This document shows positions 34,835 through 45,959 of a DNA stretch of 64,000 nucleotides, piece by piece. Both the position numbers and the translations under genes were made by a program. Each line of letters opens with the position of its first letter. Within the stretch, counting starts at the first letter, position 1. Origin of the DNA: Selaginella tamariscina. Lineage: Eukaryota; Streptophyta; Lycopodiopsida; Selaginellales; Selaginellaceae. The stretch is from assembly GCA_003024785.1 (NCBI GenBank), contig PUQB01000003.1, positions 682,001-746,000 of the forward strand. The letters are read 5' to 3'. The notes under the pieces are model-generated. The model was not told the origin of the DNA. It was given only the letters and a program-made list of their open reading frames with translations, and did no database searches.

Positions 34835-36620
34835 TGTCAGAGTTTTAACCCAAAGGGCCAACACGTGGCTGCCAGGTGGTCATTTGGCGTCATCACCCTG
34901 TGTGAGCAACGCTAAGTTTCCCAGAACAACCCCAACGACCCCTAGGGTTAGACTCTAATGCCCAAGTGGACAAGAGACTTAGGGTTTAGCCTAAGTCTCC
35001 CTAGAATGTCTGCCCCCAAAACCCTTGAGGGATAACCCTAGTTGACTTAGGGTTTAGCCTAAGTCTCCTAGAGTGTCTACCCCAAAAACCCTTGAGGGAT
35101 AACCCTAGTTGACTTAGGGTCTTGCCCTAGAAGACCTAGACAGGCTCATGCCCTAACCCCCATCAAGGAGACGTGTGTTCCACACATACCCCTGGACAAA
35201 GCTAAAGCATCGTCACTTACCCCTTGAGGAATCACCCTCATCTGGGAGTACAACCCCTTTAGGGCGACAAGGGTACCCTGAACCACGACTAACCCCTAAG
35301 GGTTTGAGTGGCCAAGTTATACCCTAGACCTAGGGCTAGTACTTAGTGAGGACACGAGTGTGTGCCGTAGGCGAACACGAGTGTTCTGCTAAGCAAACTC
35401 CCTAAGGTTAGGTTTGGGATAACCCTAAGCACATGACCTTGCAAGTGCCTCATGAAAGGGCTCATGCTGACATGTTTAGGTTGTTCAACCCTTGAATTCC
35501 AAGGTGAACACTCCCCTAGCCAAGTGTGCCAAAGCACACCTAGTTATGAGACCTAACCTCCCTTGAGCGGATGCCCAAGGCTTAGCACCCTAGTGCAAGC
35601 ACAAGCATATTTGTTTGTTAAAGTATCCAACCCCTTGGGGACAAGCCCATGACATAACCCCAAAGAGCGTGCCTCAGGCGTTGTACCATGTGACGTTTAG
35701 CCCAATGTCACATTTCCATGTGACATACCTTCCCTGATGTGGGCTATCATGCCATAGCCCTTAGATTCAAGAGTTGCACCAAGTGCCACAAACGTGGCTC
35801 CTAAATGCCAACTCTAGAACCCCTCAATGAACCCTCAAGAACCAAGTAACATGAATATGTCAAACAAGATCCCATGCTCATAGTTGGACAAGGACACGGA
35901 TGTGCCTTGCTTGGCCGTGAGTGCTACACCTAGCTTGACGTGGAGGAGGAGGCTGGAGACAAGCCTCAACCTCTGCCTCTTGGAACGTGCATTCCGACAA
36001 GACCTCCCAGGTATGGATTTGCCAACGTTAAGGGTAAGCTACCCCGAAGGTGGGATGTACCCCTGGCATCTAGAAGTTAGGGCCGCACAACAGAGGGTTG
36101 TGCCTTGACGACACAAGCTAGAGCTTGCACCGGGAGAAGAGTAACGAGCTCAGTCATGAACCCAGGAACCCTCACTCCTATATACTACCTTATTTATGTG
36201 ATAGAGGCCCCCCCCCCCTGTTTTCCTATTTACATAAGTGGGCTAGCACTGAAATCTCATTCCCAGAGGGAACATACTTGGTGAGTTATCCATCGACCCC
36301 TAAACCCTAACCTGTCAAACCTGGGGGTATTTTTAAGCATATCTGACATGTTGAACTCACCGGAACTAGCCATTAATCCAACCGGGACTAGCCATTAATC
36401 CAACCGGGACATCTAAGGTAAGAGTTTTCTAGATGGAAGTGCTAGCTTTGCCCAGAGTTTCTTGCAAATACCTAATGACACCCAACCGGACCATCACTAG
36501 ATATCCAAGTGCACTAAGCGGGCATGTTTCTTCTACACCTAGGGCTTATCAACATAGTACAGTATGTAACAACAGTCAACGTCCAAAGTAAAGGGTTGAG
36601 TCATAGTAAAAACTATGACA
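34835..36620 (-). repeat. R-family LTR, copy 4 (5' LTR)
   Basis: The longest R copy, 1.79 kb, runs on the minus strand from TGTCATAGTTTTTACTATGAC (36620) to GTTAAAACTCTGACA (34835). The terminal 22 bases are themselves a palindrome. It contains a C-run at 36208-36218. Apparent open frames (35343-35537, 35884-36108, 36125-36310) have no recognisable content and are treated as chance. Confidence 0.75.
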
Positions 36621-37432
36621 ACCTAACATTCAATTTCTGAGTTTTTCTACTAGTTATTACATTACTGGATATGAGTTCACAATTATATCAATTTATCAAA
36701 ATGCAAGAACTATAATATGAAAATGGACTTAGTTAATACGAATCGAACTTCAGTTTTGAGATGAAAAAAAATATAATGCTACTTCATATTTCAAGGACTA
36801 AGAGGAACTATGAATCTACGTTTGGTTCATCTAGCTGACTTAGCAAGATATTAACCTCCACATTAATGTTACATAACACTGAAGTGTCATATGAACTTCA
36901 TGTTTTAGCTATATTTCATAATTTAGTTAAACTCCCCAAACATGAGTAAGATATCTAGTTCAGTATATTGAACTATAATATGCCACTCATTTGGACACCT
37001 AGCAATCCCACAAGGTATTACATTTCTCCCCAAGCAATGTATTGAGAACTCTTTCTCATTTCTCAAGTAACTTGAAGACTACATTTCAAGTTACAAGGTG
37101 AATCCTCAATTTAAAAAATACCCATGGAAGGAGGTATGAGAGGCTAGTTATTGCACCTTCAAAGTGTCGTGGAGACACTAATTTGCTAGGGAGATACACA
37201 GCGTGCCAAAGAAAGCATAGCACGACAACTTCAGGAGCAATACAACACACTGGACAAGGAGTGCCGCCATTTTGGAGGCTTGGGGCCCAAGAGGCCTGGG
37301 CTCGAATATTCTAGAATATTCTAGAATAATTTAGAATATCTTTCTGGTCAGCAAAAAAGAATTCTAGTAAAACTGTTGTTTCTATCTTATTCTTTTTTAT
37401 ATTAGCTTAATTTATTACTCAATATACATTAG
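36621..37432. other. Unassigned AT-rich stretch
   Basis: No gene is recognised. A cluster of overlapping AGAATATTCT palindromes is at 37303-37345, just downstream of the methyltransferase-like gene. The last ~100 bases before 37433 could be its 3' untranslated region. Confidence 0.4.
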
Positions 37433-40400
37433 CTAAAGTTTCTTCTTCATCTTAAGTAAAGCTGCAGTTCTCGAACCACCAGCTAGGCTTGGACGTGGAG
37501 GTGTTTGAGTAGGTAATTCCTCTGGTCTAATGTTCTCTGCGAGCTTGTTTGTTGCCAACCTAGAGAGTTCGAAACTCTTCTCGGTTCCTATAATATTACT
37601 TCCGAGCTCGACGGCAGCTAACAATGATGATCTGATTCCGGAACCAATATCCTAGACTAGGTCGCCAGGTCTACTGAGACGCTCGATCAAAAGCTGCATG
37701 AGTCGAACACTCTTCGGTTGAATCATCATCCTGCACAAACTTCCATTAGGATAAACAAAACAATGTACTTCCTTACCAAGCCTCCTGAAAACGGTCGGCG
37801 GTGTTGACGAGGATCCCTAGCCTCATGCACGGTAGACGCTGTAAGTCCCTGCAACCTCCAAGTTGATTACCGCAGCCGCCTGAATCACCCCCGATACAGA
37901 AGGAGAACTCGCGAAGACGATCATGAAACCACTTGCTGCCAAGTGCATTCCACTGAATTGCAAGGCCTCCTCAAACTTCACCGGATCTAGCTACACAATG
38001 TCCTTGTTGATGCTAGCACCTCCATATACAAGCTCATTGGGCAAGTCGAGGATGATGAGGTTGAAGCCGTATTCACCTACCACTTCCTGGAACACCGTTT
38101 GTGACTCAGCCATATGTAGTCTGTCAACATGTTGTCGGAGCTTGGTATACACCTCTATCTGGGAAGCACCCGGCTCAAAGAAAGACCTGCTCATCTCCTC
38201 CATATCGCACACAGCCAGGTCGTAGGATCCACGGGATGCAACCAGGGTCGGGATGAAGGTCATCAGGTCGTCCTTGATGGCCAAAGCAGCTACAAGTGGC
38301 TGCACCTCATTAATTGTAAAGTCCATTACCGGCGGAGGTGCTGTAGAAGAGCTTGGTCCCACTCCCAATCCCTTTGCAGGTGTAGTTGTCTTCCGCACTG
38401 TCTTCTTCATCTTGCTCTTCTTGATAGCCTCTTACTTCGTCCGGCTCCCAAACAATCGCTGGTAGATCATTGCCATGCATGTCGAATATTGAGCTCCCAA
38501 GCTGGTGGCTATTTTGACGAACAGTCGAGCCAAAATGGAACATGCTCCCGTTCGAACGATGTTAGAGCTCCTCTACTCTTCGACCACATGTGAGGCTCGC
38601 TTGTATGATCTATCCACAGCTTCATCGTCTGAGACGGTGCCATTTTCTTCGCCAGTATGAACCTGTAACACAAAGTCAGACAGTAGCAATGCCGATGAAA
38701 GCTTACCTCCATATCATCCGACGTGCAGACTCCTCACACTCCAGAAATTCATTTGACTCCATCAAATAAGTGAACCATATGCAGTCATGGAAGGGCTGAA
38801 GACCAGGCACTTGCTCCGAGTTTGCATCTCGTCAAACCAGCTCATGAAGTCGATATCCGTTCCAACTTCTTCACCATCCTCTTGCAACCCCTTAAGGATC
38901 TGAATGGCTTCCTCGCGCACAGCCTTCCAATATAAGTCCAAGGTGAACCACTTTAATCCACTCTTTGTCCTGCATGCCTAGTAGCCCAAGTGTCTGTTGT
39001 TCTGCCTTGGATTCGAGACGAGTGAGCTTGTTCAAGTATCGGAGTCGCAGCATGTTTGAAATCTTCGCCTTTGACATCGCATACAGCTTCTCAATGCCCA
39101 TAGCGACACTGCTTATGAGAGATGTTCGTCACCTTCTGGAACCACTCCTCCCCCAAGTCTGGGTCTATGATGGAGAGGAACTTGTGCATACGCTTGTCAT
39201 GCTTCTTGTACACTAGCTGCTTCAGGTTACTCAAGCTGTGGATTGCCCTTAGCACTGGTGACTGCTCTGTCGAGATCATCGTCGATCTTGTTCTGCACAT
39301 AGAATAAGTTAAAAACTTCTTTCCTATAAATCAAATCGGAGGTTACCTTGAAAAGGATCTTTGCAGATCAGGTTTGGAAGAGGATGCCAAGCCGTCTTTC
39401 CTGTTGAACTCTCCTTCCACTTCCGCACCTCAAGACGATCAACCTCCGTGAGTGACTCGAGGATTTTCTGAGTTCCTTCGGTACTAGTGCAGACCGCCTT
39501 TACAGCGAGGAGAATATGTGGTAGCTTGTTTCCACAGATGTTGCTGAAGATCTGTTCAATGAAACTGTAAGTCTAGACCCTTAACGAAAAGAAAAGAAAA
39601 TACTCACATGTTTATCGATTGGAACATCGAAACCAGTTGAAGATTGTCGAGGTTCTCCGTGGAGATGAAACTCGATCGAACGTGAATAGCCCATCGCTGG
39701 TTGTCCTCTGCATCCTCCCGGTAGAGCTTCTGCAAAGCCTGTAGCCTATGGTTCCCGTCCAGCAGCTGAACTTCCGGTTTGAGAGCCTTGAAGCCCACTG
39801 TTTGTACTCCGGCTGAGTAAGAGCTTGCTCGAAAGACCGGTGCTGCTCGTACTGAACCGTGTCCTTCGACAGCTCGATAGCTCCTACAGTGAGTGATCTC
39901 CGATGGACAGAATGAACAAGGCCGTGTTGCGTAGATAACCAGCCTTCTTCAACGATGACACCAGCTGTCCAAGTCCCCTGGGTTCACTCGTCGAACCACC
40001 TCGTTCGAATGCATTCTACAGATGGGCACATCAGGAGGATCACCAAGTCCCTTGACAGTAATTTTGTCGAGCAGGTTCGCTGAGCTCTCCAAATGCAGGC
40101 TAGCCGGTATGCTGTATAACTCCTTCGGCTCCTTATCGCTCTTCGCTTGCCTTTTGGATCAGCTTTCCCGCGGCCTCTCTTTTTGCTGACTGCCTCCTCC
40201 AAGTCGTCCTCGCTAGCTTCAACTGCCTCTGTCATCTGCACTTGCTCGTTCAGGACTGCAACCTCAGGATGAAGGAGGCAACTGCGACGAGCTCTCCGGG
40301 AAATCTGTGATGGTTGATGGAGGCTGCTCCTGCTCAACTGGTACTACTTCAGACTGAGTCACTGGAGGATCCTCCTTTGCTACATTAGATGGTTCTCCTC

Positions 40401-40499
40401 TTTCCTCGCTTGTGCTTCGATATCCTCTTCTCTTCCCGTGGCTCTTCATCAGGCGCAGTCTCTAGTAGACGTTTTGAAGCTCTCACCATTTTGTAAACT
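37433..40499 (-). pseudogene. ParB-like / N6-N4 DNA methyltransferase gene, multi-exon, decayed
   Basis: A minus-strand gene with start ATG at 40492 (MVRASKRLLETAPDEE). Order of parts: charged N-terminus with an NLS-like KKRGRGKADPKGKRR (about 40200); ParB-like domain (40140-39600) with VPICRMHSNEVVRRVNP and VQLLDGNHRLQALQKL; a helical middle; then a methyltransferase domain (38410-37500). The latter has YGFNLIILDLPNE where the catalytic (D/N)PP(Y/F/W) is expected, FMIVFASSPSVSGVIQAA, MIQPKSVRLMQLLIERLSRPGDL and D-I-G-S-G-I (SAM-binding motif), ending LGSNIIGTEKSFELSRLATNKLAENI, a typical N6_N4_Mtase (beta-class) C-terminus. Introns of 43-54 bp with GT-AG ends are at 37731-37776, 38663-38706, 39293-39346 and 39565-39607. 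Two in-frame TAGs (37993-37991, 37654-37652) and several frameshifts make it a probable pseudogene. The domain pair is known from phage and bacterial proteins. Confidence 0.75.
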
Positions 40500-40568
40500 C
40501 TGGAAAGCAAACACACAAGTCAATTGATTAGGAGACAAAATAAAAAATAAAAATCAAAGATGACTAAC
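40500..40568 (-). other. Candidate 5'-UTR intron of the ParB-methyltransferase gene
   Basis: The minus strand has CACAAG|GTTAGT at 40568 and TTTGCTTTCCAG|AG at 40500, seven bases before the start codon at 40492. The interior is T-rich. It would join a leader exon made of the first inverted-repeat unit of the array (40577-40617) to the coding exon. Confidence 0.5.
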
Positions 40569-40569
40569 C

Positions 40570-41330
40570 TTGTGGCTGCCGACTCAAGCTAGATGGTGCC
40601 GACCCTCTCAGTCGGCACAGAAGTAGAAGACAAATCCTGCCGACTGAGATAGTTGGTGCCGACCCTCTCAGACGGCACTGAAGAGATAATGGTGCCGACT
40701 GAGCTAGGATGGTGCCGTCCCTCTCAGACGGCACAAATGGGAAGACCCATTAACTCTAAAAAAGAAATACTTGAGCCGCAAAGCAAAAAATAAACAAATT
40801 GAAAATACCTTGTGGTTGCCGACTGAACCAGGATGGTGCCGTCACTCTCAGTCGGCACAAATGGGAAGACCCTTTATCTCTGGGATTCCGACACAAATGG
40901 GAAGACACATTAACTCTAAAAAAAAAACATTGTGATATGGATACTTGAGCCACAAAGAAAAAAATAAACAAATTGAAAATACCTTGTGGCTGCGACTGAA
41001 CCAGGATGGTGCCGTCACTCTCAGTCGGCACAAATGGGAAGACCCTTTATCTCTGGGATTCCGACACAAATGGGAAGACACATTAACTCTAAAAAAAAAA
41101 CATTGTGATACGGATACTTGAGCAAAGAAAAAAATAAACAAATTGAAAATACCTTGTGGCTGCCGACTGAACCAGGATGGTCCGTCGCTCTCAGTGGCAC
41201 AAATGGGAAGACCCTTTATCTCTGAAAAATAAATTATTTGAGCCGCAAATCATAAAATAAAGAAATTGCACATACCTTGTGGCCGCCGACTGAGCAGGAT
41301 GGTGCCGACAATCTAAATCGGCACAGAAAT
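40570..41330. repeat. Array of seven TGCCGACTGA/TCAGTCGGCA inverted-repeat units
   Basis: About 41-bp units start near 40577, 40638, 40693, 40817, 40991, 41161 and 41284. Each has a left arm TGCCGACTGA, a central GGTGCCG and a right arm CTCAGTCGGCA, so each can form a hairpin. Units 4-6 belong to a longer ~170-bp tandem repeat that also includes CAAATGGGAAGACCC and A-rich runs. At least five units are flanked on the left by ACCTTGTGG, which on the minus strand is CACAAG|GT, a splice-donor-like sequence. The array lies between the divergent ParB-methyltransferase and transposase genes and recalls subterminal repeats of CACTA-type transposons. Confidence 0.8.
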
Positions 41331-41790
41331 CTCGATTGATTTACTTGGGCGCTGCACGAATCGACTCGAAATGGATGGCGCCGCTCCTCTCAAGCCCCTT
41401 GGAGGAGATTTCAGAACTCAGATCTGAGATTGAAAAAACCCTAGCCGCAGTGGAAACAGTAAACCCTATCTACCAAAAAACCCTAGCCGCAAAAAACAGT
41501 GAACCCTACGGAATAAATGTGACATTAATATTTAGGGTTAATATTAAAATATGTGAATAATTGGTAAAGGTGAAGATATTTCAAATCATAAAAGGTAGTA
41601 ATTAAATTAAATCGGTGATACTAGAGAGGACAGCATTAAGAACACTGTGAGCTGGGCAGCGTAGAATTAATTATATACAAAAGTGTATTCACGTTTATTA
41701 TCAACGATTATAATTTTTTTTGGCGAACGAGAGTGTGTTTAATCTTTTGCTTTGCTTTCCTAAACCACCGAGCTTTCTCCTTGCGTTGTC
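41331..41790 (+). other. Upstream region of the Mutator-like transposase
   Basis: AT-rich sequence with two AAACCCTA/ACCCTAGCCGC repeats (41440-41500), which are telobox-like. No gene is recognised; the short frame at 41336-41560 has no known domain. It may hold the promoter of the gene starting at 41791. Confidence 0.35.
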
Positions 41791-44288
41791 ATGGCCAGAG
41801 TTACCTATGAAGGCATTGACAAAGATTTCCCAGTCGATGAAGATGGAAATGCTTTTGTGTTTGAACATGATCTTCACTTTGCTTTCAACATTCCTTGTTG
41901 GTTCAGTATACATGTGGTTCAATTGATGTCAGTTTCTGCGAGTTCTGGAGAAGATGTGGAGTTGTTACCAGAAGGCAATGCATCAAACCAGTTTGTCTTT
42001 TACACATTGTGCCCGGCAAAGGGCCCGTTGTTCAGGTTGCGGACAAAGGAGCGTGAGGAATCCATGCTGGTGTGTCTTCTAAAGCAGACAAATGTAGGAT
42101 AGGGAAGGATCTCATTGGTTCGTCTGAAGTTAAACGAGTCTCTGAACTACCGCAGATATACAATGGAAATGTCATTTACGAACTTCCCCAAAGAAAGAAA
42201 GCACAGAGAAGTACTTGGGGATGAATCGCAAGGATGGCTGCTACCATTGGACACACCCGAGCACAACACACTGGCATGTTCCGGGCGAGTCAGTCGAAGT
42301 TCATGTGTCGGACATCTCAAATGCATCAATCCTACCTGCCCCTACTTGGCTTTTGAGAAGAAAGCAAATGAATGTCACTTCAAGGGTGCTGTGGAGAAGG
42401 CAAAGACAACTGAGACAGGCAAAGTAATAGGCATGAAATGTAAGCATTGTGGAGAGGAGCCATTGCTAGTGCACACTTGTCGGCTTATGTGTACTACATT
42501 CTGCCAGACGACATTTCTTTTACAAGGTTGTTCATTCACAGAGGTGTTCATCAGCATCCAGTCAGCCCCTCAGTGTCAGCTTCAAACGTTCAGCGTGCCA
42601 GATCTAGTGTCAGCAACGTGGTAAAGAGCAGTCCGCGAACCAATCAATGAGTGATTGAGTTTCAAGCTGTGTGAGCTCATCTTTGAAGAACTTTTCAAGG
42701 AAGAAGGAGAAGTCTCGTAAGCCTCTGATCTTCAAAATGACAATTGAGGGACCGGGTTCAGGAGTTGACTACATCAAAAGATGTCAAAGTGGAGGAGACC
42801 TTCATGATCAATGGGTTGTTTTGGACCACATGCACCGTATACCAGACTGGGCAACAATTAGAATACACCTTTATGACCCATTGTAAGTTGTAGAACTCTT
42901 CATAACACTTTTTAATCTTTGTTATCTAATGCTCTCTTACAGTGTCAGATCCATGGTGACTATAGCTTACGCAGATATGTGCCGCGAAGATAATGTTGCA
43001 GTGCTGAAGTTCTATGCTAGAGGTTTGTAAGAAGCAGGGTTTGGAGAATGTCAACTTTGTTGGTTTCATGTCGAATGAGGCTGGAGCGATATGGATAGCC
43101 TTGCGCCAAGTATTCAACAACGGAGAAAAGATGAAAGGGAAGGAAATAAGTTGTCTGTTTCACTTTATGCAATCCGTGCGTCAGGTGACAAAGAAATGGA
43201 TTGCAGAAGAACATCGCGAAGAACACATGAAGCTTGCTCGTGCTTGGCCTGCAGCACTAAATGAACAATCTAAGAAAGAACAATTAGCAATTCTCGAGTC
43301 TTTTTGGGAAGGACGAGCATCAAACATTCGAGCTTTGAAGACATGGCTGTCTTGGTGGATCAGGCATGAGGACCACATCTCCATGGTGGAACTGGGAGAC
43401 ATGACAGAAGAAGGACTCGCGAGCATTCCAACTACAAACAATGCTGAAGTGATTCATGCAAGAGCAAGAAGAGCAAGATTGGCCAAAAGAGTACCACTGC
43501 TGGAGGCGACAATGTTAGACCTCATCGATGCAGTATGCAGAGTGCGAAGGTGAAAGCGGCAATAGAAGGGAGGTATACAGGGTCAGGGCCTTCGAAGGAA
43601 ACTCTGTTGAAACAAGTGCAACGCAAACTCTCTGAGGGAAAAGTGTATCTCCATCAACAATTATCAATCTGGTGGAAGGCGAGGAACACTTGACCAGCCC
43701 GGAGTTCACGAGTACCACTAACGTTCGAGTGCAAACTGTTAGAGAGAACAGTCATAGGAACAGAACAGTCTGATGCTCGACGTTCACATAGACATGATGT
43801 AGAGTACACAGAGCAGGTGGTCCAAAACAACAGGAGAAAGAGGTTAAGGTTTGAAGAGGTTTTGGAAAGAGAGATTGCTCAAACAAAGTGGGCCATCAGA
43901 CGAATCGGAGCATCTAGTAAGGTTAAGTGTTTGGGATGAATCAGGAAGGAACTGCTCTGTGTGGAAAACCAATCGGTTATCCAAGCAGATTGCCAGCACC
44001 AGGATTCTATGGAAAACGAATGTACATTGATGCCTTGGGAAATGAGGAGTATGTACAACAGATGATGTGGTTCTGCCCAAAAGATTCAGGGTGTTTCACG
44101 CGGCCAAACGGCAAAATTCTTCAGTCACGAATTCTAACACCACCAATGGTTTGGCCTGTGCTCAAGGAAACGAAGCTAACAAGTGAGGAGGTCAGAGAAC
44201 TACATGATGCATGCTTTGTTCTGGAAGGTTTACAGGGGACGACAGGAAGAGTAGATGAGGGTCAGAAGGACAAAACACCATCGCCACC
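41791..44288 (+). pseudogene. Mutator-like transposase, frameshifted
   Basis: The start codon at 41791 opens MARVTYEGIDKDFPVDEDGN. The coding segments are 41791-42102; 42115-42624 (with a zinc-finger-like CINPTCPYLAFEKKANECHF and CKHCG); 42671-42892; a 50-bp GT-AG intron at 42893-42942 that restores the frame (YDP-F-VRSMVTIAYADMC); 43014-43553; and 43927-44304. The core GLENVNFVGFMSNEAGAIW matches the MULE-like transposase pattern with DEAGA changed to NEAGA, so a presumed catalytic aspartate is lost. CLFHFMQSVRQVTKKW and WLSWWIRHEDHISMV follow. Frameshifts occur near 42100, 42300 and 43010. The 3' end is cut by an F3 element at about 44289. Confidence 0.75.
42893..42942 (+). other. 50-bp intron in the Mutator-like transposase
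   Basis: GTAAGTTG at the 5' end and GCTCTCTTACAG at the 3' end, with a T-rich interior. Removing it joins the reading frames on both sides. The homologous region in the degenerate copy at 55260-55320 is too diverged to confirm it. Confidence 0.75.
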
Positions 44289-44887
44289 ACGTGACGACCA
44301 TTGATGGAAGACTTTGAAGGTTTCATGGCTACCTTTGAAGCCTGCTTTAGGGATCCTGACAAGTACCGTTCTGCAGCACGAAATTACAAAAGCTCACTCA
44401 AGGATCCCGACCAGCTTCCGTCTATGCATCCGAATTTCAGCAACTTTGCATGAACATTTCATGGGACGAGACTACATTGATCGAACATTTCCGTTTTGGG
44501 TTGAGGGATGACGTGAAGAACCTTCTTCTTACGTTATCGGATGCCCAAACTTTAGCGGAGATCATGCAACAAGCTATTCGTTGCAACAACCGTTTGTTCG
44601 AGCGTCGTCAAGAGAGATCCCGTCAGCAATTCCTGCAAACCAATCCTGCAGCGGTGGTACATGTTCCTGCAGCACCTCCTGGAGTAGTTCCTATGGAGGT
44701 TGAGAAATCTAAGTGTGGCTCTCTTTCCGCTGCTGAGAAGCAACGTCGCCACAGTGAGAACCTGTGCTTGTATTGTGGTGGAGCAGGACACAAGGTGGCA
44801 GATTGTCCTATTAAAGCCAAGAAGTTTAAGACGCATGAAGTTGAAGCTGAAGTTCAGTCGGAAAACTTCAATGTCCACTTCGTTTAG
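44289..44887 (+). pseudogene. gag of F3 copy 2 (C-terminal part)
   Basis: Capsid HFRFGLRDDVKNLLLTLSDA is followed by an intact zinc knuckle CLYCGGAGHKVADC (CX2CX4HX4C) near 44765-44810, then a basic tail. The segment 44450-44887 is open for 145 codons, the best-preserved gag stretch of this family in the window. The N-terminal part is in another frame (44304-44450). Confidence 0.83.
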
Positions 44888-44989
44888 GAGCTGCGAAGTT
44901 GGACGTAGGTGCAGGCTCTATTGGTGCTGCTCATACCATTCCATTACTTAAGTTTCCTGTACACATCCATTTTAATAATTGAGAGCTTA

Positions 44990-45272
44990 AGGAGTTTGCC
45001 TTGTTAGACACTAGTGCAAATGCATGTTCATGGATGACACTTTTGCAACTCAACATGGCATTTTGGTGGTGAAGTTGAAGTGTGCAGTTCCTGTAGAGGT
45101 GGCCGATGGGCGACTGATTGCTTCTGGCATATTTACCCATGCTATTGAACCTCTCTCCTACAGTCATGGCACATTCAACTGTTTAATTTCCTTTAACTTG
45201 ATTAAGACTCGGTCGACTCCCATCATTTTGGGTATGCCATGGTTCGTTGTTGCAAATCCGCAGATCGACTAG
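44990..45272 (+). pseudogene. Protease of F3 copy 2
   Basis: LLDTSANACSWM at about 45003-45035 has D-T-S where the minus copy has D-T-G, so the active-site glycine is lost. FATQHGILVVKLKCAVPVEV and RSTPIILGMPWFVV follow. A frame change lies between the two. Confidence 0.78.
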
Positions 45273-45959
45273 AGGTCTAGGACGCTCACGTTTTCCTCTT
45301 CGGCAGCTAAGATCAATCCTGTACCTTCCTGCGTGCAAGATACATCCTTAGTATCTGAGGCAGTACAAGCTACAGGATTGACCGTGCCTATTCCTGTATC
45401 AGTGTTGAAGACTCCTCCTCGACAGGATTCACCTCATGTCAGTTCCTTAGTACATCTGCAGGCTCTCTCCACTCCTGTAAGTTTACGGTTCCTGTACAGG
45501 GTTCTTCCAATCCTGTATCAGTGTCGAAGGTTCCTCTCAACAGGATCCACCTCTTGTTGGTTCGTCAGCACATGCAGGTTTCTCCACTTCTGCGCAACCA
45601 CACTCCTGTATAGGATTCTTCCAATCCTTACACTCGTCAACATCCACATAGTTTTTTCCAATCCTGCTCTTTCTGTTACTCTGCTTCTGTTCCACCCCCA
45701 ATCCTTCTCTTTTTCAGTCACAGCTCCCTCCTTCTCCTCTCCAAGTTCTTACCACTACCATGCATGAACTTGCCACTGATCCTGCTCCTTTCCACCTTTT
45801 TGCCTTTCAAGTAACTCCTACATCCTCTTCTACCTTTCCTGTATCTGACTCTCCTGTTTTTCAATCTCCTTCTCCTCCTTCTTCCCTACCATCCAAGTAT
45901 CACTCTTTAAGGACGTTTTTGACAAGCACAAGGCTGCAGTTCTTCCTGTTCACAGGTCC

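Noticed and set aside
31415..36620. A single foldback DNA transposon with 1.5-1.8-kb terminal inverted repeats
   Set aside because: A polypurine tract abuts the inner LTR copy (33506-33518) and the termini are TG...CA, so opposed LTR copies explain the structure better.
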